From Paragyromitra xinjiangensis (Eukaryota; Ascomycota; Pezizomycetes; Pezizales; Discinaceae), in contig JBCAMK010000008.1 in the NCBI GenBank assembly GCA_038503065.1, positions 1,736,001 through 1,800,000 of the forward strand: DNA of 64,000 nt, in the 5' to 3' direction. The translations under genes and the position numbers were made by a program. Under the pieces are notes generated by a model that made no database searches, was not told the origin of the DNA, and was given only the letters and a program-made list of their open reading frames with translations. Shown piece after piece: positions 1 through 12,555 of the stretch (position 1 is the stretch's first letter; every line of letters starts with the position of its first letter).

Positions 1-1572
1 AAAAGGAAGGATGACATGGCAATGTTGGTGATGAACAGATTGTGGAAGTTTCGAACACGTGGTAAGGTAGTCAGTCACAAGGATACTTGACGAGATCTGC
101 CACCAAATTTTCGATATTAGGCGCAAGAATAGCGGTGGCGGTGCTTCAACTGTTAAAGTGACCCCGCGGCAACTACTAGCGGCCAACTTAGTTATCCCGA
201 TATCCCGTTCTAAGCTTCACGCCGTCTGCTCTTATCTAATCACGTCCTAGCTAGTTCCAATGAAACGCTATCCGTTTATACGTAAAACGTACCCATCTTG
301 CCTGGGACCAGTTTCTTCGCAGGCATGAAAAAATCCTCAGATCGAGCCATTTTCCCGTGCACCTCGTGGATTAGAGATAACAAATACAGGAGCCAATTTT
401 CAGCTCTCAGAAGCTGGAGATTTTTCCTGAAAAAAGAAAAAAGTAGAAACGCGTGTACACATACTCCGCGGTCCCCAAAGTAAGCCGCTATCGTCAGATC
501 CTATTTGCCCACAAATCTCACACCTAACCTATGCCCCCATCAAATACTAGATTATGTCATACTAAAATCCCTGGCCATCTTGTTATACTGGGGCGAACTG
601 CGCCTTTTGCTTATTGCTGGACTAGATTATCGTGTACTATTTTCTCCTAATGGAAATAGGAGGTGATATTCGTTGCTTCTGTGGAAGGCTTGATATGTTT
701 GATACTAAAGAAAGAAACGAAGAAGAGGCAGAAAACCTCTGTATATATACAAGTATTCAGCCAATAGAAAGTGCCCCACCATATACCTCACCGGTCAACG
801 CCTCCAGGCTCAAAGCAGCCTGCGAGTAAGCCTGATATACTGAATAGCCGCCTGAATAATTGACAGCCAAGGAAGACCAAATCAGCAAGGAATAATAAGA
901 AACCTGAATAGCAGGAAAGCCTACGTATGCTATAGAAGCCCTACGTAGGTGAAGAAAAGAATAGAGCCAAATAGTAAGGAAGGGCTAGAAGCGGCAACAT
1001 CTCCCACTTAATATTAAGCGAGTGAGATTCTGTGACGAAAGGAACGGTGAAACGCCAGCAACTAGAGGTGAAACTTTTTAGGTTATCAACCATACCCCAC
1101 CCCGGTAAAAATATGGCCGGGATCTTTGCAATGTTAACATGGCCAAATTAATACCTAATCTCTATCCCTGCCAGGAGGTGGAGGAAGAAGATCCAAAAAT
1201 AATCTATTAACCGATTGCTAGGTTGCAGCTGATTCGCCGATACGACACAACCAGAGTATAACTGCACGCCATTAATTCTAATTTAGGCTTGGATTACAAG
1301 ATTTGCTCATATGCGTTATATCTGACTTTTCTGGACTAGAAATGATATCTTGAGCTTCACTTGGTAAATTTCGTTATTGAGGCAGAAAACCACCAGAAGA
1401 ACCAAAATTTCAATAAATATTAATATCCTGGGGGCGTACATGAGCTAAACCCATTGCCCACTCGTTTACTGTGAAGCTACATGTACTCTCCACTCCGCCT
1501 ACTAATACAAATTATTCATAATTCATCCTACTTACCCACACCACCATACACCGCAAGCCACATAAAAATCCC
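1..1572. other. Intergenic, no gene recognised
   Basis: Only short open frames with no recognisable protein features or consistent splice structure are present. The sequence is rather AT-rich, with frequent stops in all frames. It lies downstream of the leftward gene that ends at 1573, so its right edge probably contains that gene's 3' untranslated region and polyadenylation site. I see no repeat with clear borders. Confidence 0.6.
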
Positions 1573-2528
1573 TTAATGGGCTGGCACACTACGCATATCC
1601 GAGCTCGAGGCCGGACGATCCGTATGATGTCTCCCATGTCCAAACGCATTCGGGTGTGTCTGATGCGCTCCCCCATTCTCCCTAATCTGCGGCTCACCCT
1701 CAAAAACATCGACGGTCTCTCCCTTTCCGTCTAGAACACCTCCTGCACGACGATATTCCTCGAGCGTCATCTTTGGTTGAACGGTGACGGGGTGGAATGT
1801 AGGTGCGTGCTCGATACGCTCGTGGATGGGAACTGTAGTGTGGATGACAGCGGGTTGGATGACTTCGCGCTCAATCACGGGTTGCACTCGTTCGTAGACG
1901 TGATGGTGTGCGTGTTCGCCGGTTACGGTGGAGCCTTCGATCCGGGTACGCTCAACGGGGAGAACTTCGCGGGTGGATTTGAATTGCATTTTCTTTGTGG
2001 TGTTAGCATAGATAATGAAGAAGGGAGTGATGATGTTATAGAAGCGAATTAGTACAAACCTCTTCCTCTAGCTTTCTCCTCACGAGATCATCGTCAACAT
2101 CCCGTTGGATCCTTTGCTCTACTGGCAGTATATTATGCCTATGCTCCTCATCCAATATCTCCTTATCCTCAATTGGCTGGACTCTCGTTTGATAATGGCC
2201 CTGGTGTAGTTCGCGGTCCACAGCAATTGTAGTTTCCTCGGTTTCCTTTGGAATGATAACCTCCTTCGTAACAGCGGGGCTGAAGGTTTCTCGCACTTCG
2301 GTGTCGTGCTTCTTGTCGCGCGAACTGTCAGAAGTCCCAGGGTTTTCCGGGTTAGCGGTCTCGGTCCCCTCGGGAGTGCTTTTTTAAAGATAAGTATTGT
2401 CAAAACAAAAAAGGATTTAAGGCAAAGAATGTATACAGAAATTGTATAAGTATGAGTAGAGAGAATAATGAAGTATCACTTGATACGACTTACATAAACT
2501 CCCTGGCGGCGTTCTTTACAGCTTGCAT
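1573..2528 (-). CDS. RVQP-repeat family protein (fungal 'allergen'-like hypothetical), 257 aa
   Basis: Three exons on the minus strand: 2528-2494, 2378-2060 and 1992-1573. The introns have GTAAGT and GTTTGT donors and AG acceptors, and the joined phases give 257 residues. The start is the first ATG of exon 1. The protein is hydrophilic, with no signal peptide or membrane segment. Two related segments are visible: TRVQPIEDKEI near residues 76-86 and YERVQPVIEREV near 151-162. The second is followed by an IHTTVPIHER stretch and a Leu-Glu-Glu-Tyr-Arg-Arg-Ala-Gly-Gly box. I recognise this pattern from a widespread fungal family usually labelled 'allergen' or hypothetical; its biochemical role is unknown to me. 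The next gene, divergently transcribed, carries a related segment. A cytosolic, stress- or development-linked protein is a guess from the family, not shown here. Confidence 0.78.
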
Positions 2529-3703
2529 CTTGATCTTTTTCTTAAAGGGTAGAAATAAGTGTTTTGGTAATGTGAAATGTGTAACTTTTTTGCTCGTTTG
2601 AAATTGCTTGAAGTGTTGAGAAGTGAAGATAATTGTCGAGATGAGGCTTCTCATCAAGAGGAATATATAACCACACACTACGTCATAACAGCAAGAGAAT
2701 CCCCGTTTTCTGTCAACATGAGCTCATGAAGGCGCCCAAAACCCTAATGATTCAAGGAAATTATGTGTGTCCACCGAGACGTTGAGTAAAAACCCCGATG
2801 GTGGTGAATTGACTAGTAATTGGTTTGGGTAGCTTAGATCGGTACAGTTAGATATGCTCGTCATAAGTTGTCGTATGGAAGCCTATCGTCCGTCCTACTA
2901 TCTGAACCACATCGTACCTATCATGTGGGGAATGATGCCTGCTACCTACTTGCAGAGTGGTTGATTGTTGACTATTGATTACTAGGCTTGGCGGCTATCG
3001 TGGAATCATCCACGCCTGTGTTACGATCGTCACGAGATCATCGCAGGGTGCCAACTCGAGTCCAGATCCGGAGTGGCGCTTGTGGAATCCGTAGTCGAGC
3101 CACAGTACCGTCTCTACCCCAAGGAGATGGCTTCGCTACACTAAGTATAGTTCATAACGTCATGGGTACGAAGGCGGTAACAACTTTGCAATCGCAATTT
3201 CCACTTGTGTTCTTGGGCTAGATTACCGCTAGCGTTCCTCGGTACCATTTAAGCTTAAGGCATAGGGTGACGACAAAATGGCAACTGTGTGAAGATCCTC
3301 GGAGAAGTAAACCTCTCACTGGAGATCATTTCAAGATTTGTGCCACAACCTCCGATGGGTCTCGCCCCCTGTGAGGCGTTCTTCGTGGGATATGAGATAG
3401 ATGGTGTTTGCTCTAAGTCCCAGCTATATCACGTCACCGACGACTCCATTATTGTTGGGGCTGGCTACGTCGAGATGGAACGAAGGTCCGTGGAGAACTT
3501 TGTGGAGAATCAACCCGTTTACCTGGCATTGGCGTGCCATGTTTTCCAGATCTTTTAGAAAGTTAATAATGGGTTGAATTTCTTGAACCTCAGTGGCGTG
3601 CCTACATTGAATCTCATCCTTCTTCAATCGCACACGTCCACGAGTTGCATACATACCGTGCATTCCGCTTATCTGCCCTACCACAAACCCACTCTACTGA
3701 CCT
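2529..3703. other. Divergent intergenic region between two related genes
   Basis: This 1.17 kb interval separates the leftward gene starting at 2528 from the rightward gene starting at 3704, so it should contain both promoters. Short open frames at 2988-3221 and 3289-3684 lack recognisable features. No other element with clear borders is visible. Confidence 0.5.
2661..2670 (-). promoter_or_regulatory. TATA-like element of the 1573-2528 gene
   Basis: On the minus strand this reads TTATATATTC, about 130 nt upstream of the ATG at 2528. That is a plausible TATA position for a fungal gene with a short 5' leader. The assignment rests on sequence and distance only. Confidence 0.4.
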
Positions 3704-5397
3704 ATGATAAGTAAAAAAATGCCATTCCGTCAGAGCCTCCGCTCAGCATTCCTAAAGTTCCCGTGCGGCCATGGAGGATCTCAATTCACATCTGGAAATG
3801 AAGAACCCGGAGCGATACCATCTTCACGGATCTACCCGCCGCAAACTGGGCCATCTGATATAGTATCAGCACCGTCGTCCATTATTCCGAAAACGAGAAG
3901 AACCCCTGGCGTTCACAAGGATCCGTCGAATTTCCTAGGAGCTGAAGATATTCGGAGGGAGCAGCCAAATGGTAGAATCGGAGAGGTAAAACGCCAATCT
4001 GCGATTGGTTCTAGCTACGATCCTCCCGAGGGTGTCAGTCGTGGATATATTGGCGATCCCACCCTTGATCATGATAACCTTGATCAACATTCCCCGGTAG
4101 GTCTCCAAATAGCAGATTGGTAGCATAATCCTAACCCCTACCCAAATACAGCCAAGAAATGAATACCATCGCCGTCCTTCTACTGGCACTATGAGTGATT
4201 ACTCAAATCATTGTATGTACTAAACCACTTCATCCTTCCAAAAACTGAACGTTAGGTGAGTTACTGTTAATATCACCATTCTCCCCAGCAATAACGCACT
4301 CTCTACACCCCATGACCACCTCTGCAAGCAACCGGGGAATCAACGCCTCCCCCCCAGACCACACAAAACCCCACGACCTCGCAAAACCACAAATTGCACC
4401 TCAGACTCCAGTCGTCACGTCAACCACGGCCGATATCAAGAGAGATATCAGTGACCTCAATTTGGGCGAAAGGCAGCTCCATCATGTCCCGAGGGGCGAA
4501 AAATCAGACGAGGACCTCAAGGGTGACCCAGGAATGATAAATGGTCGAAAAAGGTACAATGAGCCGAATATGGTAGAACGGAGGGAATCTTGGGAACAGG
4601 ATCCGTCAATATATAGGGCGATATCAAATGAAAACGATAAAGAGGATGGGTACAAGCATAGACACGCAGGACTATGTGCGGATGAGATAGGTATAGCAGC
4701 TCCCACCACACAACCAAAACCAAGAATAACGAACTAACACGAAGGGAAAAGCACAAGGAATCACCTCCAAACAAAGCGTACCTGCGACAACCACAGTGAA
4801 AACCAAACCGCTAGAACGTAAGTGGAACTCCTCTCCCCGTCCACATCAACACTCGCTCGTAACACCTTCCTAGCCATAATCCATACTCGCGTACAACCTC
4901 GAGAACGTGAGGAAGTAACAAACGTTATAACCCGCGAAACCCACACAACCCATATCCATCCCACCATACAGCCCATTGTTGATCAAACTCACCTCCCTCA
5001 GAAACACTACCTCGAGAGCGGGTCGGGGTCCAATAAGCTTGTTGAGATCTCTGCTGAGCAGGCTGAGCGGAACGGATGGGATGAGGTGTGGCATGGGAAT
5101 TGGACAGTTGTGGATAGCAACGCAACGGGATATGAGAGAGATATAGAGAAAGTTGAGCCAGGCCGAAAATATGAGCAGGAAGTATCGGAACCACCTTCTG
5201 GAGAATCATATGACCCTGAGGGGCCATCGTATGAAATGTATGGAAGTGGGGAGGTGGTGAGGGATTCTACGACGCCGGTGTTGGCAGAGCATGGCAGAGG
5301 GAGATATACCAATGCGAGGAGAAAGGAGAAGACTGAGAGACTACATATTCCTGGGAGTTATGGATCGAAGAACGTGCTGGTTGGGCCGGCATATTAA
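3704..5397 (+). CDS. RVQP-family protein (fungal hypothetical), 481 aa
   Basis: Five exons: 3704-4096, 4152-4212, 4289-4690, 4752-4817 and 4874-5397. The introns are 55, 76, 61 and 56 bp, each with a GT donor, AG acceptor and usually a visible branch point such as CTAAC. Every phase joins correctly to give 481 residues. The first ATG is used; a second ATG five codons later is equally possible. The N-terminal 300 residues look disordered (Ser, Pro, Arg, Gly). Around residues 308-340 is a conserved block beginning IIHTRVQPREREEVTNV and continuing with a 'HxHPxIQPIxDxxxLPxKHY' arrangement, then an EISAEQAE segment. This block is typical of a fungal hypothetical family and resembles the RVQP segments of the divergent neighbour. 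There is no signal peptide or membrane segment, and the function is unknown. Confidence 0.8.
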
Positions 5398-6151
5398 GCA
5401 CGTGCGCCCCATTAGTTTTTGCGCTCTAATGTCGATTATATATTTACCGAGCAACGGCTAGCTTTTCTCCGCTATAGTACAGTCTTCGAAAAGAGTATAT
5501 GTATACTAGCTATAATGGATACTGCGAATAGCAATGCTTTTAATACTTAGCTTTTCCTTGCCCTGTACACTATTCTTAATTTCTGCTTACCCCCTAAACT
5601 GTCTGGTAATATTCAGCACCAGTCAGCTCAGATCATACCCTAGTACTAGAAATCAACTAGCTAGCTACTCCTTAAAAGTTTGTGGCTTAAATCCCTCACA
5701 ATTGAAACAAAATTTAACACTAAGGGTTTAAATATTCGAGTTTCTTCACTAAAGCCTAGTAACCCTCAGTCGAAGTTGTTACCCCACTAACGACAATAAG
5801 TGGGAGACAATGGATGAAACTTGGCGATGAGGGCTAATACAAACTAACTAATTGCCCAGAGCAGCTGTACTACTTGAACTCTCTAGCCAAGCAACAGGTC
5901 GATACACCAACCACTTCACAAGTTCATAAATATATCCACCTGAACCAACTTTAAAGCCACAATCACTCGAACTAAGCTCCAGCCAGCAAAACTAGCGAAG
6001 CAAGAATCCAGGTACTTTTCGATGAAAAGAGTAAACGCGGAATCTACCGCAGGATTTTTCTAGAGAAATTAAATACAAAATCCACCTCCTCTATCTATCC
6101 TCTAGGATGAATCGGGTTAAGATTACACCTCTTAAAGCCTCCCTTACACAT
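5398..6151. other. Convergent intergenic region
   Basis: This 754-bp interval lies between the 3' ends of a rightward gene (ending 5397) and a leftward gene (ending 6152). It should hold two terminators or polyadenylation sites. It is AT-rich, with no recognisable gene or repeat. Confidence 0.5.
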
Positions 6152-7278
6152 TTAGAATGTGAGCGTAGCACCGGCAGATCCGTAGACAGCAGCATAAACA
6201 CCTGAGGCAGCAACCTTAGAGTACGAGTAAGGAACGGTCTTCTGGGTACCGACGAGGGCGGTGTTGGAGGCACCACCGAAGTCATTGCCAGTGGGGTACT
6301 AAATACTATGTTAACAAGTAATAAAATAATACTTAGGTTATGATCACTCACAGCATAGCCGGCATCGGTTGAGTAAAGGCCATCCTCACAATCAACCATG
6401 ACATTGTTCTCGACAAGGAGCTGGGCACCATCACGGGTGTTGATGACATCGTTCACGGTGAGGTAGTAGTTGTTGACGATATGTCCAGTTCCGAAGCGGT
6501 AGGATGGGCCACGAGAGTTCAAGTTGAAGAAGAAGTTTTTGGCATAGGTAACGGTGAGATGGCCACTGTCTTCAGCACTGTTCGAGTCAGAGTGTCCGAC
6601 GAGGGATGCCTTCCAGTGGTCGTGGAGGAAGTTGTAAGTCAAACTGATATAGTCAGAACCGTGGGTGACGTCAAGCAGGCCGTCATAGTAATCCTAGGGG
6701 CCACAAGTTAGATTTTTAAGAGGAAGGCCGAAGGGGAAGGCATACCTTATCGTGGTCCAAGTCAGAAGACAGATCGCAATGATCAATCCAAACGTTCGAA
6801 GCAGCCTGGATACCAATAGCATCACCAGCAGCCGCAAGAACCTTCTTGATGGTCAGGTTGCGGATAATAACATTCTTAACGCTGATGACTCTAAGACCAA
6901 CACCAGAGAGGACTACAGACCCATGTATTAGTTGTTGTTCCATTAGCTTTATCAGAGGGAGAGAAACGTACTGGCGTTGTAGTCAGCACCAACAATGGTT
7001 TTATCGGCCGCAACCTTAATAACAGTGTTTCCAGTGATAGTTCCCTTGACCACGATAACTTTCTTCCCAGAAGAGGTGGCAGCAGTCTGAAGAGCAGCGA
7101 GAGATGACACGGTAGTAGTAGTACCACCGGCACCACCAGTCGTACCGCCATTCAGAGTGGCATAACCGAAATTTGCGGCCTCAGCAGCGGAAGCACGTTT
7201 GTTGAGCTTACCAACAGAAGACGGTATAGCTGCGGCAAAAGAGGCCAAGAAGCCAACGGTGAGAATGGAGAACTTCAT
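6152..7278 (-). CDS. Secreted pectate lyase, polysaccharide lyase family 1, 320 aa
   Basis: Four exons on the minus strand: 7278-6972, 6912-6746, 6693-6352 and 6298-6152, joining in phase to 320 residues. The N-terminus is a signal peptide (MKFSILTVGFLASFAAA), followed by a short propeptide ending in Lys-Arg at residues 27-28, a Kex2-type site. The parallel beta-helix lyase domain follows. The vWIDHCD motif lies at 143-149 and the DGLLDVTHGSDYIS calcium-binding segment at 162-175. Lys186 sits in DHWKASLVGHSD, and the catalytic RxPxxR motif runs from Arg219 to Arg224. PL1 pectate lyases cleave de-esterified polygalacturonan by calcium-dependent beta-elimination outside the cell. The length fits a single-domain fungal enzyme. 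No CBM is present. A hAT-type MITE sits about 760 bp upstream of the ATG. Pectin lyase is less likely given the calcium-site aspartates. Confidence 0.93.
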
Positions 7279-7432
7279 TTCAAATGAGTAGTCGAAAAGT
7301 AAGGTTTTCCTGAAACAATTATTGGAAGCTTCTTGAGGAGAGAAAGTGAATGGAAGAGCTCGTTGATCTTAGAAGAGAATCAAGGTTGGAGTGAACTGGT
7401 GAAAGAAGAGGTGAAGGAGAGACAGAGGGAGC

Positions 7433-7438
7433 TTTATA
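7433..7438 (-). promoter_or_regulatory. TATA-like element of the pectate lyase gene
   Basis: The minus strand reads ATATAAAGC here, about 155 nt upstream of the pectate lyase ATG at 7278. Sequence and position are the only support. Confidence 0.35.
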
Positions 7439-8034
7439 TGATGAAATTCTCTAATATCGGAAGAATGAAAGAACATACCATCAAAGAGCTAGGGTGATAT
7501 TGCAAGTTGAACACAGGAAATTTCGTGCTATTACCGCGACTCTACCCTACAAATTTTCGGTATGCAAGGTGTACGTAGGAACCTCTCAATTAGCTCAAAC
7601 AAGAATTTTACCCATGCTCAGTAGAGTAAATAGATTTGTCCGGGAACGGTATCTAGAGTGCATGCATGCAAGGCAATTATTCGCGAGTTCAACCGTAAGA
7701 GTTGATATTCGTAGCTCTACACTACTAGGCAACTTTTCATAACCATCCAAGGATTATAGCTAAACTCGGTATTATACTCAGAAATGTTCCACGACCCTTG
7801 GACCATTACGCCTTTTTTTCTCTAACAACAAGGTACTCAATCTAGTCATAATCACTCAAGCTCTCTTGGCGGTTGATTTAAACTCTTGGCAGGCATCTAA
7901 GGGAAACATGGAACCGACCCACGTTTTTCGGTTGTGGTCAACTCCAGGGTCCAAGCGCCTCTCCCCCTGTACCAAGAGTTTATTTGAACTGGGGGGACAC
8001 CCATGCATAACAGGCACTTCGAAGTTCTTCCGGC

Positions 8035-8327
8035 TAGGGATCGGTAAAATACGTATCTTATAATAAAATACCGTATTTTACGAGTATTGTGCCGTATTAA
8101 AAATACGACACATACCCACACAGACCGCTCCCAAGCCGAGGCTGCCTAATTGGGCCCTGTTTCCCCCATTAAAGCTTAAAACCCCCTCTCAAAACTGGCA
8201 GTTAACCATACCTCAGGCCATGCTAGTACTAGTATGTATTTCATCCACCGTGTCTTATCTCATAATACCGTATAATACATAAAATACAATGCATTACAAT
8301 ACGGTATTATTACAAGTCCGATCCCTA
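8035..8327. mobile_element. hAT-type MITE, 293 bp, with 8-bp target duplication
   Basis: The element begins TAGGGATCGG and ends CCGATCCCTA, a perfect 10-bp terminal inverted repeat. It is flanked by CTTCCGGC at 8027-8034 and CTTCCGAC at 8328-8335, an 8-bp direct duplication with one G/A difference. Eight-base duplications are characteristic of hAT transposons. Both subterminal regions are AT-rich and carry repeated copies of an AATACCGTATT-like motif, consistent with transposase-binding subterminal repeats. The 293-bp interior has no coding capacity, so this is a non-autonomous element that needs a transposase elsewhere. It sits about 760 bp upstream of the pectate lyase start codon. Confidence 0.85.
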
Positions 8328-11300
8328 CTTCCGACAGCTATTTCCCTCCACCTTATTATTCCACCGAGATAGCGAGGCCTAGACGAATACGCTGAAACGA
8401 CCCAACATAGTGCGTTCAGGGGGAATATTTGCATCGACGCTGGAAAACTCCTCACCGAGAATAGTACTTAACCCACGGCAAACGTCCCGCCAATCCTAAG
8501 CTCCGAGATAAAAAGACCTTTGGGGTTTTTATCTGAGGCTGGCTAGGCTCGTTTGTACTAGTGATACTACTCGTATGCTCAAGCTCAAGTCTAAACCTAC
8601 TAATCATTTCTCCTCATACTGCCCGGTTGAAAAAATTGTCTAGAGCTATAGATCTAGAGCACTACCTGATTCTATATTCACAAACAAGGACCTCCCTAGA
8701 CATTCGCCCTTATGCACAAGTTGTAAACCTACTGCTTCTCGTTATCAGATGGGTTTTAAAGAATTTAGGGGGTCTACTTTAAGTGAGGCTTAGCGTCACT
8801 AAACAATCATTATAGAGGGGCGTGGTTACTGTCCAGCCGACGTATGCAGTTCACGCCGATGTACCAGCTATATGAAGCCTCCTAGTAAGCCTTGATCACT
8901 TAAAAAACTACCCACCACCAGGCCCAAGATTCCTACCTTAAAACAAGAGGTAAGATTAGTTCGGTGTTAAAGGTAGGAAATGGCTTAGCGAGAAATCGGG
9001 ACAAGCCCAGCTCTTCGCTTGGGACTTGGGTGGAAGATTCCGTTGAAATTGCGGGGTACATATATGAACCTAGCAAAGCTCGGCATTCTTACCAAACCGC
9101 CGATCGGAGTCCTTCCCGGGAAGTCTCACGAGTAATCTACTTAGGCCGGGACATAGTGCACGTATTCCCGGGAATTCGTTAAACTGGGCTTGTGTCACGA
9201 GCCTCGAGATAAAAAATATGCCCCTAAAGGATAGTAGTTCACACCTCAAAAGGGAAACGTATCTTAAGATGCAAACCCCAACCCAAGCCCGACACAGCTA
9301 TCACATATTAAATATAGGGCTCCTATTTAATAGTAAGCTCTATGAGAACATACACGTACCCGACGCCCCTCTGTGGCTGGGGCACGCTCTATTTGTGATC
9401 AAGTTATAAGGCGAAAACTGGCAACCATAGTCTAGATACCCTAACAACACTAAATACCTAGCATATATTATAACCAAGCGACCTTAATCCAGTATACCAG
9501 CAAACACTTCCAAAATCCGAGCTAAAGCCCCACGAAAGATTAAAGCCTATTAATCCACAAAACCAGAGGATCACGTCGAGTAATGCTAAGCCACATGATG
9601 CCACTCTTTAACCAAATTAATAATATATATGCATCCCAACCGTAGAGAGAAATTCCTGGAATACGGTGGTGCATAGATCTTTCGGCTTAGTGGAACGTTA
9701 GATTCCTTATGACTACACGCCCCAAGCTGGTTGGGGGCCAAATAGCCACAACCCCCTCCCCTTGATTGCCCCACCGGAATTAATTGTAACTGTACAGTAG
9801 TAGGTTCCCCCTTCACCATCGTAACGTTTCACCAGATATCGTCGATCAGAGGCCTACAGATTTCTAACTTGTATAAATTACTCAGGTCACAACACCACAA
9901 CAGGCCGGGGAAAAGCAGAGGATGAGGGTAATTCCGTGAAATAAACAGAACTCAATAAATACAGATTCGGTGTTCCTCTTCCGAAAACACCTGATAGTAT
10001 ACAAAGCCACTCGAGCTGAAAATTTGGAGTCACCTAAACATACTAGCTCTTGCCATCACCATCACCTCGTGGTGGTTTTGCATCGAACTGCTCTATCAAG
10101 AGATATGTTTACCTATACTTAAAGCTAGATGGTACTCTCGGAGTTGTTTCTACCGTACTTAAAGCGTAAGTAAACTCACCTGGTGATGCTTCAAGACGCG
10201 ACACCTGCCCACAATTGTTCTGACTTCTTATTTACGGCCCGAACCGCCATTATCCGCAACCATAACCAAATTTTTGGTCAGCAATACTCCGTTTTCCCGA
10301 GCGCTGTCGGGCTTTGAAGCTATCGGAATAATCACTACCTCGGTAGCATCTATCTCAACACTATTGAAATTATTTATGTGGTGTGACCTTGATCAATTGA
10401 AGAGCATGTCGATATGATTAGATCTAATGATCCTGCCCACTGCCTCGCTCCCATACTCCCGACCTAACAACCCCCACATGACCACGTACCGGCCACCAAA
10501 TAACCCGAACCCCACATCTATCAACATTACCATCACACATCATAGCACATTCACCTACTGTTACTACTTCACAGAACGTACACCTATAGGACCCGAGAAT
10601 CTCCGTCTGAGCTCCAAAATTTATCCGTCAATTCTCGACTCCTGGAGAGCGTGCATTTCGGGTTACACTAGCCAGTAAATGCCGAAAAGAAAAAGGTATA
10701 TATCGCTCTTTATATTAACGAGTCCTAGGGCTTTTCACAATTGCACAATTCTATCCACCTAATAACTCATTTCTAAAATTCCACCCCCTTGGATTGAGTG
10801 AGTTGACACTGAACAGGTCTAACAGTTGGGATAGTATCCTGGGTCTACAGATCCTGGGCTTCCTTGTGATAGTGCTGAGGTCGTGCTGATCAAGAAGTGT
10901 GAAGCCTTATCTTAATTGAACCTACTATCAGCTCATCTACCACCAGTACTTCTTTCCCCTCCCCCTCCGCGAGTTTAACTTCTTGATCCCCTCATCTGGC
11001 CACCAGCACCATACGGGAACAAATGAGTCACAGAGCCCGTCCCTTCGATTATCTAGAACCAACACAACTAGTCCCATACCCGAGGTAAAAACAATAACTC
11101 CATGATGGATAGCAAGGAAACCTTACGAAGATAAGGCCTTGACCATCTGATGGCTGGGTCGCTCTGCGGCGGAGACACGAAGGAGACACGAAAGAGGAAC
11201 CCCCTTAAAGTTGGCAAAGGTAAGCCTTATTTCCCTGCGATGGAATTAAAAGCGGTTCGGTGATAAGCACCAAAATAATTAGTATCAAAACCAGACCAAA

Positions 11301-12421
11301 GAAACTATAACAGGAAGTTCAGTGTGTCAGTATAGTATATGTAAAAGCAACCTAGGATGATAATTTTCTCTACGCGACCTGTCCGTAACGCTTCAGTGAA
11401 CTTCTAGTTAAACTTGATGCACGAGAAAACTTTAATCAAAACAAAATTAGACTTTCCTATCCCTAGTCAGCCCCAAGAGTCTCTGAACAGCCACCGAAAC
11501 CCCTGAAGTAATACTCCAATGTTTCGGGCCACCGTCAGCATCTACAGCATGAATCATCGTCCAAAGAACAAACTCGTTCAATGATGGAAAAATTCCACTA
11601 TCGTAACCCTAACCCTATCATCAATCATTTGTCGTAAGCACCCTATAAAGTAGGTACTACCCCTACGTCACGGACTATTCCTCCCCCATAAGTAGTACTT
11701 AAATCTCTACCCAAGTACCTAGACTGAAACCTCGCCAATATCCAAGCCAGACAGCTCTCCTAGCCAATGCAGCCCTATAGGAACGGTCACATATAACCCA
11801 CTCAAAACCATGACTCAAAGCCCAATCAACGACCAAATACAAACTCTTAGCTAGATCTAGATCTTGTACCTAGCACAGTGATCGTTGCTATGTCGTTTAT
11901 TGTACGCCATACATTGCATGAGATCGATCAACACAAGTTAACACTAAACTTGGGAAACCTCAAGAGCTTCCAAGCCTACCAATTTATGAGACCCACCCAA
12001 AGAGAATAATTAATTAGCTAGCATCTAAAGATGCTAAAGCCCGGTTACCCCTACCGCAGGCCCAAAAAAAATGAAATGCATCAGTAGTCGTTAGCAACTG
12101 GGCCCTGCCTTACCGGAAGCTCGTTTCCAGCAACCCAACTATACCAAAGGTTCAATAATCAGCTAAACCCAAGGCGGCAACCCCAACTTTAGTAATAGTT
12201 GCGCTAGTTAGGACCTACTACAGTCACCCGTACCGCAGTAAATCAGACCTTTTTCTGCCCTGCATAAAATCCCCTAGACAAATCATCCATTCCACAAGTG
12301 GGAGGGTTCGTTACCCGGATCCTTGTTATCCCATATCAAATCGTACAGATTCTTGGCACCCGGCACAGCAAATCGTAGCTCCATAGATCGCAACGCTCCA
12401 ATCCAGGAAGCAACTGCATTG

Positions 12422-12555
12422 TCCCATAATCCGGTAGAAAATGCTGACCCCAAAAGTGGCGGTGGCTCAACGCATAGCTAATTAAAAAAGTGGCCAATGA
12501 AAGGTAAGTGAATATTAGCCCCCACCAGGGGGGCCAGCTTTACCGGATTATGGGA
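12422..12555. mobile_element. Small inverted-repeat element (MITE-like), 134 bp
   Basis: A 15-bp perfect inverted repeat, TCCCATAATCCGGTA at 12422-12436 and its complement at 12541-12555, bounds a 134-bp segment. The arms extend imperfectly inward, TGCTGACCCC against a GGGGGGCCAGC segment. The interior has no open frame of note. I could not find a convincing target-site duplication, so the superfamily is unassigned. It could also be a simple long hairpin. Confidence 0.5.

Noticed and set aside
3289..3684. Overlapping small frames on both strands
   Set aside because: Neither frame shows a domain or joins in phase to the gene starting at 3704; treated as promoter region.
11604..11616. TAACCCTAACCCT, telomere-like
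   Set aside because: Only two units, isolated inside the chromosome; expected by chance. A similar CCCTAACCCT near 16317 was dismissed for the same reason.
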